Shown: positions 42,868-54,780, counted from the first letter of the stretch. The stretch: 64,000 bases of DNA from Mesorhabditis belari (GCA_958450365.1 CAUEEP010000211.1:434001-498000); one strand, 5' to 3'. The notes: generated by a model not told the origin, from the letters alone. Translations and numbers: made by a program.

Positions 42868-43363
42868 ACTTCACCACACGGGAGAATATTAACAAATGAA
42901 AGTTACGATTTTTTCATCTATTTTGTCTTTTTTTGTTCGATTTAAATTGTTATTCTTGTTGTTTTGAACCCTTAATTGTTCGATCTTGAGCTTTTTCGTC
43001 ATCTTTTCTAGTCAAACGTTAGTCATAATCTGTTATCATTGTGTTTCTTTCTAAGTCACTGTTTCGCTTGTTGTGTTGTAGCTGTGTAACCTTTCAATTT
43101 CCTGAAACCAATAAACCTTGTTATTAATACTGGATTGCAAAAGTGAAAGCGTTTTCTGTCTGCGAAATAATTATCTACAACAATTCGGTTCTTGAACGAT
43201 TTGACTATGGTTTTAAACTTTCTGGAGGGCTCTCTGTACGTGTTCAATTACCAGTCTTGTTACTTTTTCAGCAATCTACTAACTTAAAATTCGAAGATCT
43301 GCTAGTTTCATATTCAAACACCTGTCAACAAATGTGGGGCTAACTTTAAATGAGTGTTTTTAG
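42868..43363. other. Gap between two same-strand genes
   Basis: Contains the 3' UTR of the 454-aa gene with AATAAA at about 43110. The close spacing and trans-splice-like acceptor before 43364 make a two-gene operon possible but unproven. Confidence 0.4.
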
Positions 43364-44025
43364 ATGTCCGACGTTGAAGAAGTTGATCTCGTTGACTTTG
43401 ATGCCATCAAGCTTCAATTTCCATTTTCCAAAGTTTTTTTTAAAAGCATTCATGTACCCGTTAACTATTTAGATTCGAGGCATCTGCCAACTTGATCCCG
43501 ATTTAGATGGAATATCAGCTGAAGCTGTAAAGTTGATAGGCAAAGCAACGGTAAGGCTGTTTATTGGAGAAGATTTAATTTTTATAGGAATACTTTATCG
43601 AGGAATTGGCGACGGCTTCGTACACACAAGCGATCCTCGAGAAAAGAAAGACGGTCAACAAAAAGGATATTGGTATAACTCATTAAAATTTGAATATAAA
43701 TTTCTTTTAGATAAAGTCATTGAAATTGACCCAACTTTCGAATTCCTCGAGGATGCTTTGGATGAGTGGTTAGAAGACGTTTTGGATAAAACAACTGAGG
43801 TTGGAGGTTTTTAACTGGCTATTCGAAGTATGTATTTAGGAAGATAAGGAAAATGAAGAAATGACAGCGCCAAATGAGGCAAGTTTTACACTGATTATTC
43901 GATCGTTGATTGCAAAAACTTAGACTTTTGTAAACAGCTTTTTTTAGACTGATGAAGTAATGGATGAGATGGTTCCCCTACCCGCCACGATAAACCCGAA
44001 TTCACACGTTGAGGAACTTTTTTGA
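43364..44025 (+). CDS. Histone-fold protein, POLE4/NF-YC type (6 exons, 145 aa)
   Basis: CBF/NF-Y-type histone-fold protein, probably the small DNA polymerase epsilon subunit POLE4 or a related chromatin partner; it would pair with a second histone-fold protein to bind DNA. Exons: 43364-43432, 43473-43550, 43588-43672, 43711-43799, 43840-43878 and 43948-44025. The fold reads FPFSKIRGICQLDPD, GISAEAVKLIGKATEYFIEE, ATASYTQAILEKRKTVNK and DKVIEIDPTFEFLEDAL, matching the three-helix pattern with the typical FLED end. An acidic tail follows. ATG follows TTTTTAG directly, a likely spliced-leader site. Intron 5 has a GC donor (GAG|GCAAGT); without that splice the frame would change. POLE4 is favoured over NF-YC because of the tail, but this is uncertain. 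Confidence 0.85.
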
Positions 44026-44106
44026 CCGGTACACGTCAATTTAATGCTTTGGATGTTGTGTATAGAAATTTTATTCGAGTAGATTCACAATTTACACTTT
44101 CCGAAT

Positions 44107-47100
44107 TTAGTCCTTCTTGGTTTTTGCTTTACCAAAAATTTTCGAAGTCAGCTTTTTAAACATAAATATTATCAAGCCAGCAATTGAGAGAAGCGCTAGA
44201 ACAATCAGGAAAATGACATCAAGGAGGAAATATTCAATGAAGGAAAGGTTTCTTCCGTGGGGATCCAATTGTGGAAGTGGACCAAATCTGGAAAATTAGG
44301 CTTTGAATGACCAGAGGTTTGCTAAACTAGCAGACTTTATTGTCCGCTATCTACACTTTAGGAAGTTATGGGCACAACAAAAACTTTAGATCCAAAGAGT
44401 TTTACCTACCTTGTCACAAATTCCATATTTCGAAGCAGCAGCTCTTTCGGAGAAAACGGTGTATTCTTTAGCAATTCCGACAGTCTCTTCGCTTTTTGGG
44501 AGTAGCTGAAGTTTGTTGATAAGAATTTGATGTCCATCGATGTTTGTGGATTAACTGTAGTTTATCAAACCTCTGGTCATCAAGCATATTTTTCACCATT
44601 TCTCCCAGCTTTTCTGGGTTCTTTATGTCAAATTTGCTGAAGATTTTCGCGATTCCCTGTCGGAATAGGGTCAATCCGTTTCGAGATTGGTCGGCGAAAA
44701 GAGGAATCACCACAACTGGGACACCACTAAAATTTCGATAACGGTGAAACTAATGGATAAAATTCAGTTTAGTTTAGTGCTTAATATGAATTCATTGTAG
44801 CCTACCTGAAAGCGATTTCCGTGGTACTGGCAAGACCTCCGTGTGTGATGAAAAGACTCAAACGGGGATCAGCTGAAATTTTTTTTTATTTTAGGATGCC
44901 TACCCGAGTCGGCAAAAGCTTGTAAGTTCTAAGATTTTACCGAGTAAATCGGTTTGTGGTGTCCACTTTGAGAGCATCAGATTCTCGGGTGCTTCGTCGT
45001 TTAAATCGTCATCCTCGTACTTCCAAATGAATTGAACATCTGAAAAATGGATTTTTGTTTTTTTTTGAAATGAGCATTCTTGAAAGCTTTTTGATGTACC
45101 TGGCATAGTGGTGACCATTTTGAGAATCGATTTCTTGTTCTCGTCGGGCATTTCCACTGATTTTGCCACTGATCCGAATGAGATTAAAACGGTGCGCTTC
45201 TTTTTGTTCAAAATAGTGTCCCATTCCTGGAAAATGGTTAAGGTAAGGTCTTTTTTAAATGCAACAAAATCTTGACCTTGCTCAACTTTTTCGGCGTTTT
45301 AATGTGTATCCCGCCGATTGGGACAACTTTGTGAATGGTTGGGGCGGGGAAATCGACGAAAGGATTCGAATTGGTAAAGAGTAGCGCACTTTGAGAGATG
45401 GTTTCCTAAAAGAAAAAGACATACTTCAGGAATTTTTTCTCAAACCCTGGTCGATGCAAAGTTTTCGCCGAAATTCTTGCGAAACATTGCCGTTTGTTTG
45501 TCGGCGATCTCGAGGAAAAGAGCGGCACCAAAGTAGGAACCGATGGCGTTTCCGGCACGCTCGAGAAGCGACATCTTCTCTAGGGAATTCCCGATTCCAC
45601 CTAGGATTGGTTACCGTACATAGGACTGGCACGTACTGGATGTAGTATTGGATTATATTCATTTCAAGTAATACGTTTTACTGTAGAAAGAGAAAGGTTT
45701 AGAAAACGGAACAGAAGAAAAGGGCAGGGAGAAATTATGGCACGAATCTATCATCTTGATCAATATGGTAGCTAGAATCCTGCTAATTAGTGTACTGTAG
45801 CCTCTATTTATCTATCGATTACTCGGCTAATCTATTTAGCTATCGATTATTGAGATCTATTTAACTATCCATTACTCGGCTAACCTTTTTAGCTATACTA
45901 TTGAGATACTGACACGTATATCAATGCGTTCTAGCAGGATCCTACAGTACTTGTAGCTTTTATCCACTCAGATTTACATAATGACAATGAAAAGTGCATT
46001 GGGTAAACTAATCTAGATTTAGATGCAATGAAGGATAGATTTGCCAAAATAACCACAAGTATCGAGATTACGTAACAATAACTTTCAAATCTTTTTCCAT
46101 CAACTGGCGGCTCCCATAGCTGACTGGCTAAGTCCGCTGTCTCTTAGTCGGGAGATCAAGGGTTCGGTCCCGGCTAGATCATTGGTGCTTCTTTTTTTTA
46201 GACCTATGAGTTTCTTTTTTTCTCTACATATAGCAGGGGTTGTGCTCGTGTAGTGTTTCTACCACAATCGTGTGATCGGTTGTGCTTGTGTAGTGTTTCT
46301 ACCACGTTTTTTTACCTGGTACATAACTCGGCACCCTTGGCACTCCCAATAGAATAGCTTGATGATCCATTAGATTGCTGCTCGACGCACTGATAATCGT
46401 CTTTAGGCCAAGAGCGGCAAAGATTCCTGGAAATCGAAAGCTCTAAGGCATTAAATTTCAATTTTCTTGTCCTACCATGTCCACACGTGCAGAAAGCTTC
46501 ACTCAGTCCAATATCGAACGTTTTTTGTTTCAATTTCGCGATTAAATCCGTATTCTCAATAAGGTTTTCGCAGTTTTTCACAAACATTTTTGTCATGTTT
46601 TCCGCTTGCTGAAAAAAAAAGGCTTTGAAAAACGGAAAACTTCAATTTATGGCAAAAAATTAAGTCAGAGCTGTTAAGCTAACTTTCCAGCTTGTGCCGG
46701 CTTTTTTAAAGCTTACCCTCGCCATACTCATTGCACTCATATCCACGTACCACATCCTCCCCAAAAAACCGTCTTTCGTGTGAGCTTCCTCCTTGAAATT
46801 CTGATTTCTTTCCTCAATTTCCTCAACTCACAAACAATCGTAGAACTTCTATGTGTGCTGGAAACTCGTAAATATTCTCCTTTTTTGTTTTCGTATCGAA
46901 TTCGAGACTTGATTCGAATTGTGGCCGGATTTCGGTCTGAAAACGACGTGCAAATGTTGAGAGCTGTGGTCAGCATAGTCGAACATTATTTAAAAAGAAA
47001 AGCAATCTCTTATGAGTTCGGAATACGAAACATGATCGTCAGCGGGATTCAAACCGATTGCGACCTCTCGCTTATCAGGCGAGAGCTCTACCAATGAGCT

Positions 47101-47382
47101 ACACCGAAATGAGCTACACGGCAGGATAGTGTCTTATGTTTTATTTGACTTCTGCTTTAAATTAACGCAGATTGGCTACAAAATTGGCTATCCTTCGCTG
47201 GGTTAGCCCAGAACTAATAGCTTTCCTCTTGCACTCACAATTTCGTGTCCAGCTTCCATCAGCATATCGCCTAACATACTCATAAATCGCATATGACTGT
47301 GCCCGAAGCCCGGATTGTAGAGAAGGATCCGCGCCGAGTCGACGAAAGATAAGAAAACGATGGAGAGGGAAATCACCAGCAT
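44107..47382 (-). CDS. UDP-glucuronosyltransferase (13 exons, 528 aa)
   Basis: ER membrane enzyme that transfers a sugar from a UDP-sugar to small lipophilic molecules. Exons in coding order: 47382-47239, 46936-46832, 46800-46717, 46608-46476, 46426-46316, 45600-45446, 45405-45277, 45226-45100, 45039-44941, 44872-44806, 44726-44571, 44505-44410 and 44287-44107; phases agree (the exon 2 acceptor has an alternative further upstream). The signal peptide is MLVISLSIVFLSFVDSA. The donor-binding domain shows VLISFGSVAKSVEMP, WTPQTDLLADPRLSLFITHG with HGG at 373-375, and PLFADQSRNG with the sugar-contacting DQ at 397-398. One transmembrane helix (FLIVLALLSIAGLIIFMF) and a short Lys-rich cytosolic tail (KAKTKKD) end the protein, the usual UGT layout. 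Length is standard. Two introns contain tRNA-like relics. The 3' end faces that of the histone-fold gene, 81 bp away. Confidence 0.95.
46109..46181 (+). other. tRNA-like relic in a UGT intron
   Basis: GGCTCCCATAGCTGACTGGC is A-box like, and AAGGGTTCGGTCCCGGC is B-box like. The anticodon stem TCTC/GAGA encloses eight bases, so a normal cloverleaf does not form. It resembles the relic at 4435-4512. Confidence 0.4.
47034..47107 (-). other. tRNA-Ile-like sequence, anticodon GAT, in a UGT intron
   Basis: On the minus strand it has GTGTAGCTCATTGGTAGAGC (good D-arm) and a perfect anticodon stem CTCGC/GCGAG around CTGATAA, anticodon GAT. The T-stem and acceptor pair poorly. Nuclear tRNA-Ile normally uses AAT or TAT in eukaryotes, so GAT points to an organelle-like or bacterial-like origin or a changed anticodon. 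Probably a pseudogene. Confidence 0.5.
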
Positions 47383-47472
47383 TCTAAATCAAAAGGAAAA
47401 CTATTCGATGTATAGATTAAAGAAAAGAAAAGTAGCTTTTAAAAATTTGACTATTCATCAATGAAAAGCTGA

Positions 47473-48015
47473 TACCGAATTTTTTTCTAATAGTAGTGCA
47501 CCCCAGTGAGCCGAGTTGATGACTATTTTACGGCTTCAAAGCTTTTGCAGAAGCTCAACACTCAAATCCTCCACTAGATCTCATCATCAGCTACATTTTC
47601 CGACCCCACATTGATAGGTTCTGATAAGCGGTTCTCGAGATTTCGAGGAATTTAGGCGACTATTAGAGTGACTATCAGGGTGCACTACTATTAGAGAAAA
47701 TACGGTAGATGAATTAATAGTTGGCTGTGATTGATCGACTGTGATTGATCAAATGATCGGGATCTTGTTTGAACAATCATCAAGCAAAGTATAATACCGT
47801 ATTTTCTCTAATAGTAGTGTACCCGGGCGCGCCGAGTTGGTGGCTATTTTACAGTTTCCAAGCTTTTGCAAGCTCAAGACTCAAACCCCCCCACTAGATC
47901 TCATCATCAGCTACATTTTCCGACCCCACATCGATAGGTTTTGATAAGCGGTTCTCGAGATTTCGAGGAATTTAGGCGACGCTCGGGGTACACTACTATT
48001 AGAGAAAATACGGTA
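47473..48015. mobile_element. MITE dimer, TACCGTATTTTCTCTAATAG family (copy 2, reversed)
   Basis: Two units joined by the same spacer as copy 1 but in reverse (AATCATCAAGCAAAGTATAA). It is just upstream of the UGT start. Confidence 0.85.
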
Positions 48016-48138
48016 TATACAAAATGACTAGCAAGGGAATGATCTCAACTCAAAGTACGGAATCGATTAGAAACACAGTGACTATCAGGGTGCACTACTA
48101 CATTAGAGAGAAACATTGTATTGTACTATATTGTACTA

Positions 48139-48658
48139 TTGGGTTGGGGACTATGACTCGGCGCCAAACTTTAAAGGGACTTTTTGCACACATAAAGCCT
48201 TCTTTAAATATACGTTTGGTTTCATCAAAAGGATCCACTATTTCTCTACAAAATCACTTTTGAGAGATTCCACAAAGCTTTTCTTTCGTAGAGTTTATGA
48301 ATTTCGAAACGCAGCTGGTTAAAATGGCAAAGAGTCCGACTCATCATTTGAACAGTTTCTTTCACATAAACCTTCTTTGGTGTTTATATAAAAAAGATAG
48401 AGCACATCGAATTACTTAAGTTGCCAAATTTGCAGGAAGATCCCACCAATGGTTTTTTCTAGATCACAGTTTGTAGTTTTTGTGAAAAAATGGCTTTTTC
48501 TTGAGCGGAGGCGCTGTTTGAATTTTCTTTTAAATGTGATTTTGTAGAGAATTAGTTAACCATTCTACTCATATCAAACGCATATTATTTGACGAAGTCG
48601 AATTGAAGTTTTAGACATTTTTTTGATTTTCGGCGCCGAGTCATAGTCCCCAACCCAA
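48139..48658. mobile_element. 520-bp non-auton. TA-target element, copy 2
   Basis: TA-flanked, inverted ends TTGGGTTGGGGA. Reverse orientation relative to 23522-24041 and the same length. Confidence 0.85.
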
Positions 48659-50243
48659 TACATTGTACTACATTGTATTAGAGAAAAACCGATATTCAAT
48701 CAATTATTCACTGAAATATTCAGAAAAGGCTTCAAAATGAAACCAGTTTTTTTCAGTGCCGAAGAAAAGAAAAGAAAAAAACAATAAATAAACCCGTATT
48801 TATAGATTGTGCTTCAAATTTCCCTTTTTGACACAGTCAGAGTGATAAGAGACACAAATAAACACAATTGAAGAAATCAGAAAATCATCGCATAAAACAA
48901 AAATTGCAAATTCCGTTTTGTGCTCAAAAATTGTAAACCCATCTTGACTAGTGCACAGAATTCTTTAATTTCCTTTTTGCATTGTGAAAAATGAAGATTT
49001 TTTGCACTAGAAACGATGCGTTTATAAAGTTTAAACAAAAAAAAGAACAAAAAAGAACAAAAAGAAGTGACAAGGAAAGGACAAGTTTCTCTTTTGATCT
49101 AATTTTTTGAAAAAGACAACCCAAATTCAAGGTTATCTTGTACACTTCAATCAAAAAACGACTCAACTTTTGATAAAGAAGAAAAGTGGGGACAGTTTGT
49201 ACATATCGTAGTGTTGTAGTGAAAGTGAAAGAACAAAGAGCTTCAAATTTAAAGAAGGTTATCTCGTAAAGTTATCTTGTAAAGTTACCTTGTAAAGTTA
49301 CCTTGTAAAGTTATCTTGTAAGGTTATCTTGTAAGGTTATCTTGTAAAGTTACCTTGTAAGGTTATCTTGTAAAGTTACCTTGTAAAGTTACCTTGTAAA
49401 GTTATCTTGTAAGGTTATCTCGTAAGGTTATCTTGTAAGGTTATCTTGTAAGGTTATCTCGTAAGGTTATCTTGTAAAGTTATCTCGTAAGGTTATCTTT
49501 TAAGGTTATCTTGTAAGGTTATCTCGTAAGGTTATCTCGTAAGGTTATCTTGTAAAGTTATCTTGTAAGGTTATCTTTTAAGGTTATCTTGTATCTTGGT
49601 TCTCTTGGTAAAAAGGTTTTCTTGTACACTCCAACCAAAAAAACAACTCAATTTTTGATAAAGAATAAAATTGTAGACATTTTGCACGTATTGCAGTGTT
49701 GCAGTGTTGTAGCGAAAGTAGAAAGAGGTTAAAATTTAAAGAAGTGGAAAGAACAGGTTAAAACTCGGGGAAAATGTCGCCTCTTTTCCTCTGTTTGTTT
49801 TCTTTTCGAATTTTTTCCTTCTCAGAATATTTACTCAAAAAAAATACTACCAGATTAACGATCAGAAAGCGTTTTGGAGAAAAAAGTTTGCACACTTTGT
49901 GCTCAAAACGTAGCCCTTCTAGTGCACTGATTTCTTCACTTTTCTTGTGTAAGCAAGTCATTTCTTTGATAAAAAGAAAAAGAAGAAGAATTCAATGTGC
50001 CAGAAAGGGTGCGTTTACAAAATATTGTGAAGAAAGTAGATCTGAGGAAACAAGTTGACTCAAAGAAACTGAGTACACTACCAGTAATTGATGATGAGAA
50101 TCGATTGGGTCAAAGTATTACAACTAACCAATGCATGATGGTTATTAAAGAAAAATTAAACGCTAATACTAAATTGTAATACTGTAATAATGTAATAATC
50201 AATAATGTAATAATAATAATATTAAATTGTAAAATCACAATTT
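48659..50243. other. Gene-free region with a minisatellite
   Basis: AT-rich DNA; 49250-49600 is an array of GGTTATCTTGTAA/AAGTTACCTTGTAA 14-bp units (about 24). Two stretches (48930-49170 and 49610-49960) share CACTTTGTGCTC-like and TTTGATAAAGAA-type sequence, suggesting an older duplication. No gene is supported. Confidence 0.6.
49250..49600. repeat. Minisatellite, 14-bp GGTTATCTTGTAAA-type unit
   Basis: About 24 copies; variable positions are G/A, T/C and T/C within the unit. Confidence 0.9.
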
Positions 50244-53224
50244 TCAGAAAAATCTAGCATTATTGCCTAAATTCAGCGGTAAAGCACCGATCAATTCATT
50301 GATTTCTTCTTCGCTTTTTTCCTCCAATCGGTTACTGTTTTGTAAGCTGGAAATGGATTTATTGGTTTAACAAATATGGGAAATTTTTTTTCCGTATTAG
50401 CTCGTACTTTAAGCTTTGGGAATCTGATAGTAACCCAAAAAGACCCCGATGGATAATCTCTATCCTAGCTTATAGGATAGAGATTATCCAGCATCTCCTG
50501 CTCTATCCTATAAGCTAGGAAAGAGATTATCCAGCATCTCCTGCTCTATCCTATAAGCTAGGATAAAGCAGGAGTCTAGGCCAGAAGCCAAGTCGAATTG
50601 CCTTTCCCTGATTTCTCGTTGATTTTCGATTTTTTCCCCCTCACCGATGAACTTTCCAAAGTGCATCAGCTCTGGCCTCATGTAGCAATGTGTCCTCTGT
50701 TGCTTTCAACGCTTTCTCCTCCCATGCGATTTCGGGAAATGTGGAGACATTGCTGAAAGATTCGATTGTGAAGGTAATGCAAGCAAATCTATTTCTAAGT
50801 CAGAGAGAATCAGTTTAGGGTACAGGCCACATTCTCAAGGCAAAATTATTCGATCAAGGACCTGGTTAGTTCCAAAATATTTCTAGATCTAGTAAATCGT
50901 CGACTTGCCTCCTTTTTTGGTTAGGAGATTTAAAAAAAGAGTTACCTTGACTCCAGAGTTAGCAGAGGGTGCACCAGAAAAGGTGCGTTTACGAAAGCTT
51001 GAGCACAAAGTAACCTAACAAGTGATTACCGTAATTGGACTTGGTGAACTTGCTTAAATGCTAAAAATTGACCTGCGCTACCGTAATCGAACCACAGTCA
51101 TATTTACTGTTAAACTCTCTTCTGAGTTTAGCTAACAAATTTCTCTATAAGCCTTCAATTTATTTCAACTAACCAATGCATGATGGCCAACTTCGAGAAA
51201 GCGTTCACCGGTTGATGGTCCCAATTGAGACGGGATAGGCGGTATTCCTAAAATAAAATGCTAAAGATATCAAAGATCTCTAATTAAAGATATATTTAGC
51301 TAACAATGCCCAAATTTAATTCACCTCAAAGGGTTGATAATGCGGCATTGGGGCCAAAGTCGAATTCGATACAAAACTCGTCAATCCGGGCAAATCCGCT
51401 TCATCGAAAGCCGTCAACGAATTCGAGAAATCGTTTGTGATCAAGATTATGTCGCTCATTTTCTAAAAGGCATTCGATTTGATTACGGTATACTTTTGAA
51501 GCACCGCCCCCCAAGTGTCCCCATTGCCAGAGGCGTTTTTTGCGGTTTTTCTCGCCGCTCACCTACGTTTGGTTTCATTCGATAGCCCCGTTTTAAAATC
51601 TATCGAATGCAACCAATTGTAACCAAAAATCGGTCAATTGAGAGGCGAGAAAAACACAAAAGCCGTAGTTTGCCTCTGGTAACACGGGAACACTTGTGGG
51701 CGGTACTTCAAAAGTCCAAATTTTCTTACCGTATTCCGATTTTTCCACAAAATGTAGTCCAAGTACTCGAAACGCTCCAAATCGGCCGCGAAAATGAGCT
51801 CAACGCCGAGATTTCTGAACAGATCGTTACAGTATTTCAATAGGAAAAGTACTCAGTTAAAAATTGAATATTTTTTGTCAATTGATGAATTGAAATGAGT
51901 CTATTCTTGTAGCCGAATGCATTCATTGTGCGATCTTACAGTATTCTTAACTGAATTATCTTAAGAGGATGTGTTGGCTCAGCGTCCTGACTTACTACAT
52001 TATACCAGAATGAAAGTATTCAGCTAACAAGACTGAATACCTATATCTATCTAAATATCTAGGTAAATCAAGTCTATATCTAAACCGTTATCTAAATTCC
52101 AAGTCAATTGTATCTTTTGGTAAAACGTACGCGTGTTGGAAAAAGGTTTCGTTGAAACGAGTGACTTTCACATCGGTTTTCTTCGCCAACCAGTGTTGCT
52201 CGACTTTTGTGAGAAATGAGAGCTGAATATCATGCATATTTCTTCTGAATATCTGGCATTTTTCGAAAACTTACGGGAACATTTAGTGTACAAGCATAGA
52301 AATCCTTCAATTCTAGAGCGATTCCCAGTAAATGAGCGAAGACGATTTTGTGTGAATCAAATGGAAGAGAGCCCATGAAATGAATCTAAAATGAGAGAAT
52401 TGTATGCAACTTGCAAACGCAGCCTATTTCGTACACTGATTTCTCTAAGTCAATTTCCCAGAGAACAGCTTGGACTTGTACGTTGTGCACTCCCAAAAGC
52501 ACACCTTCTGGCCTACTGGTTTCCTCAAAATGAGTGTGCCAGAAGGTGTGTGTCTACGAGAACATCAGGTACACATTGATCATCAATTTCATTCCAGAAA
52601 TCTTTACCCGATGCACCAATTTCCCATTCAACATCGCGTCGATCGTCTTCATGATCTGGGCACTAAATCGGTGTTTGAAAGGAAATTTTCTCAAAAATCT
52701 ACCTAATCTTTGCTTTTTTCATCGCTTTTTGCACCATTTTCATCTCGAGGTTCATCTAATGAAAGAAATGGTAAATGAAGTTGCAAAAAAAATACTTGTT
52801 GATAGGTATCCACTCGGGGTTCCAAGCGCGACGCCAAACGAGCCGCAAAGTTTAGGGTTTTCCTGGAAAAAAAAGTATTAGACCAATTAATCCGAGCTCC
52901 AATTGGTAGACTCAATAAAATGAACAGCTTCAATCGATTCCCGAGGCACAAATTTTTGACACTAAATCTCATTTGGGAATCATTTACAGAACGAAAGAGA
53001 AATCCCTATGTAAATGTAAATGTTCTACGATTTCAAATGAGATTTAATGCTAAAAATTTGTGCTCCGGGGTTTTCAAGGTCAACATCAAAAGTTCACATT
53101 AGTATTATCTCTAGACAAAGTTATGGGCCTACAAAGCGTGCCAATTTCTTAAAAATTCCCGAATTTCTCACCTCAATTCCCGGTACGTTTCCTCTTCATT
53201 GTCTCCGCGTGGATCGATGGTCAT
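50244..53224 (-). CDS. Unidentified protein (about 11 exons, about 320 aa)
   Basis: No family is recognised. Exons in coding order: 53224-53172, 52862-52796, 52755-52703, 52662-52608, 52385-52275, 52222-52127, about 51840-51730, 51462-51325, 51247-51174, 50752-50645 and 50346-50244. Phases agree except at the start of exon 7, whose acceptor I could not settle. The N-terminus (MTIDPRGDNEEETYREL) is acidic, then a helical stretch (MKMVQKAMKKAKISAQIMKT). The middle contains FMGSLPFDSHKIVFAHLLGI, LGVELIFAADLERFEYLDYI and DIILITNDFSNSLTAFDEAD; the end is NELIGALPLNLGNNARFF. No signal peptide or membrane segment. It might be two genes joined in error (break near 52.5 kb). The donor of exon 7 lies within an inserted fold-back element. 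Confidence 0.6.
50445..50578. repeat. Hairpin minisatellite in intron 10 of the 50-53 kb gene
   Basis: Units TATCCTATAAGCTAGGATA and AGAGATTATCCAGCATCTCC repeat in direct and inverted order, so several overlapping hairpins are possible. Confidence 0.85.
51484..51733. mobile_element. Fold-back element spanning exon 7 donor and intron 7
   Basis: TACGGTATACTTTTGAAGCA and CCCAAGTGTCCCC on the left face TACTTCAAAAGTCC and GGGAACACTTGTGGGCGG on the right, ending TACCGTA at 51727-51733. The middle has a further hairpin around ATTCGATAG/CTATCGAAT. It covers the first bases of intron 7 and the last four bases of exon 7. Confidence 0.75.
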
Positions 53225-53905
53225 TGTTCAAAAACTTCTGAAAAAAAATAATTTGAGACGAAATTTCAAACTTCAGAAACAATTATGGAATCACAATGTG
53301 AGGAAGAACGTAGTTAGTAACCAACACCCTTACCTAAAACCTTTAAACTTATCAACATTTCCTAAAATGATTTGACAGTAACAAGAAGATCGCGCCATGA
53401 CAGATTTTTTCGATTTGCGTTTTAGTTAAAAGGAATTATTTAAGTTGAGTTTATACGACATTTGTGAGCGGATTCAAAATAATGGAGTGAAAGGAGCCGA
53501 AAATAAAACGAAATAAAACCGTATTAGATACTTCGGGGGGGGCACTTTGACCCGACTTGGTCAGATCCTATTCTAGTTTTCTTTTGCATTTTCTGGGATA
53601 ATCAAATACGCTTAATCAATTGACGAAATTTTTAGAATGTTTTGAACAAGTTATCACTTTGTGTTTTTCTCCTCATTTTCAAGCTTAGCAAAACTCCAGC
53701 TAGCTTATCAAAATATCAAAAATTGTTCAAAACTTTCTAAAAACATTATCAATAGATTAGATATAGGTTCAATCAAATACCGATCAATAGATCAATAGAT
53801 GTTTGATTATCCCCAAAAAAAAGTAAAATAAAACAGCCAAAAAATACAATCTGACAAAGTTGGGTCAAAGTGGACTATCCGAAGTTTATTAGTACCGGAA
53901 ATAGT

Positions 53906-54175
53906 TACCGTAAATACTGTAATAGTACCCCACCCCCATAATGACGGTGCGGAGTGTTGCGTAGTCTAGCTTTGGACGAGTTTTTCTCGACACTGGTTTA
54001 TGATACAATGCGCGCTTAGGCATCAAAAAATAGCCCTGAATTTCAGCTATTTTTTTGATACCAAATACGCATCTCTTGAAAGTACGGGCGCTTTGAAAAA
54101 AATGAAATACGAAAAAACTTTTGCGACTACGCGACTGTACGAGGGGGATGGGGTACTATTACAGTATTTACGGTA
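53906..54175. mobile_element. Full MITE, TACCGTAAATACTGTAATAG family
   Basis: Inverted ends TACCGTAAATACTGTAATAG, 270 bp. The inside contains TTTTTGATACCAAATACGC. Partial copies lie at 23420, near 27910-28035 and 63760-64000. Confidence 0.85.
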
Positions 54176-54780
54176 AGTTTAGTTTATACGGCATGTGTGA
54201 ACGGATTCAAAACAATGGAATGGAAGGAGCCTGAAAAGAAAACGAAATAAAATCGTATTCGAATTTTAAACAACAAACTATTGGTAAACAATATAAAAAA
54301 GGGAACGAACGAGGGAAGAGAGAGAGTACTTTAAAAACGCGCAAAAACATAATAGATTTTATGGAGGGGAAGAAAACTTAGCGAGACTTAGCGAGAAAAG
54401 GCCGGCAAAGTTCCGAGCATGGCAAGAAGAAAAAAAATGAAAAGAATGGCAAAAGGGGAATTTTTGTACGAGGTACGGTGACGGATCCACAGTTTAGAAA
54501 GCGCGTCGCACCGCTTTCTCACCAATTCCTTAAAACCGCACGTCAATAGGAATGTATCGTCTATGTAAAAAAAGCCATATTAGAATTTTAAACAACAAAC
54601 TATATGTAAACAATATAAAAAAATGAATGATTGTTTCTTTTTGCCCGTATTGATTGTCTTTTCCCTTTTCCTGAAATTGCCATCGGAAACTTTCCACATC
54701 TGTTCAAATAGACATAAAATTGACCGACAAGTGGCATTTTTTTTGAGGTGTTTCATGAACAAAATGACCTTTGAATATAT

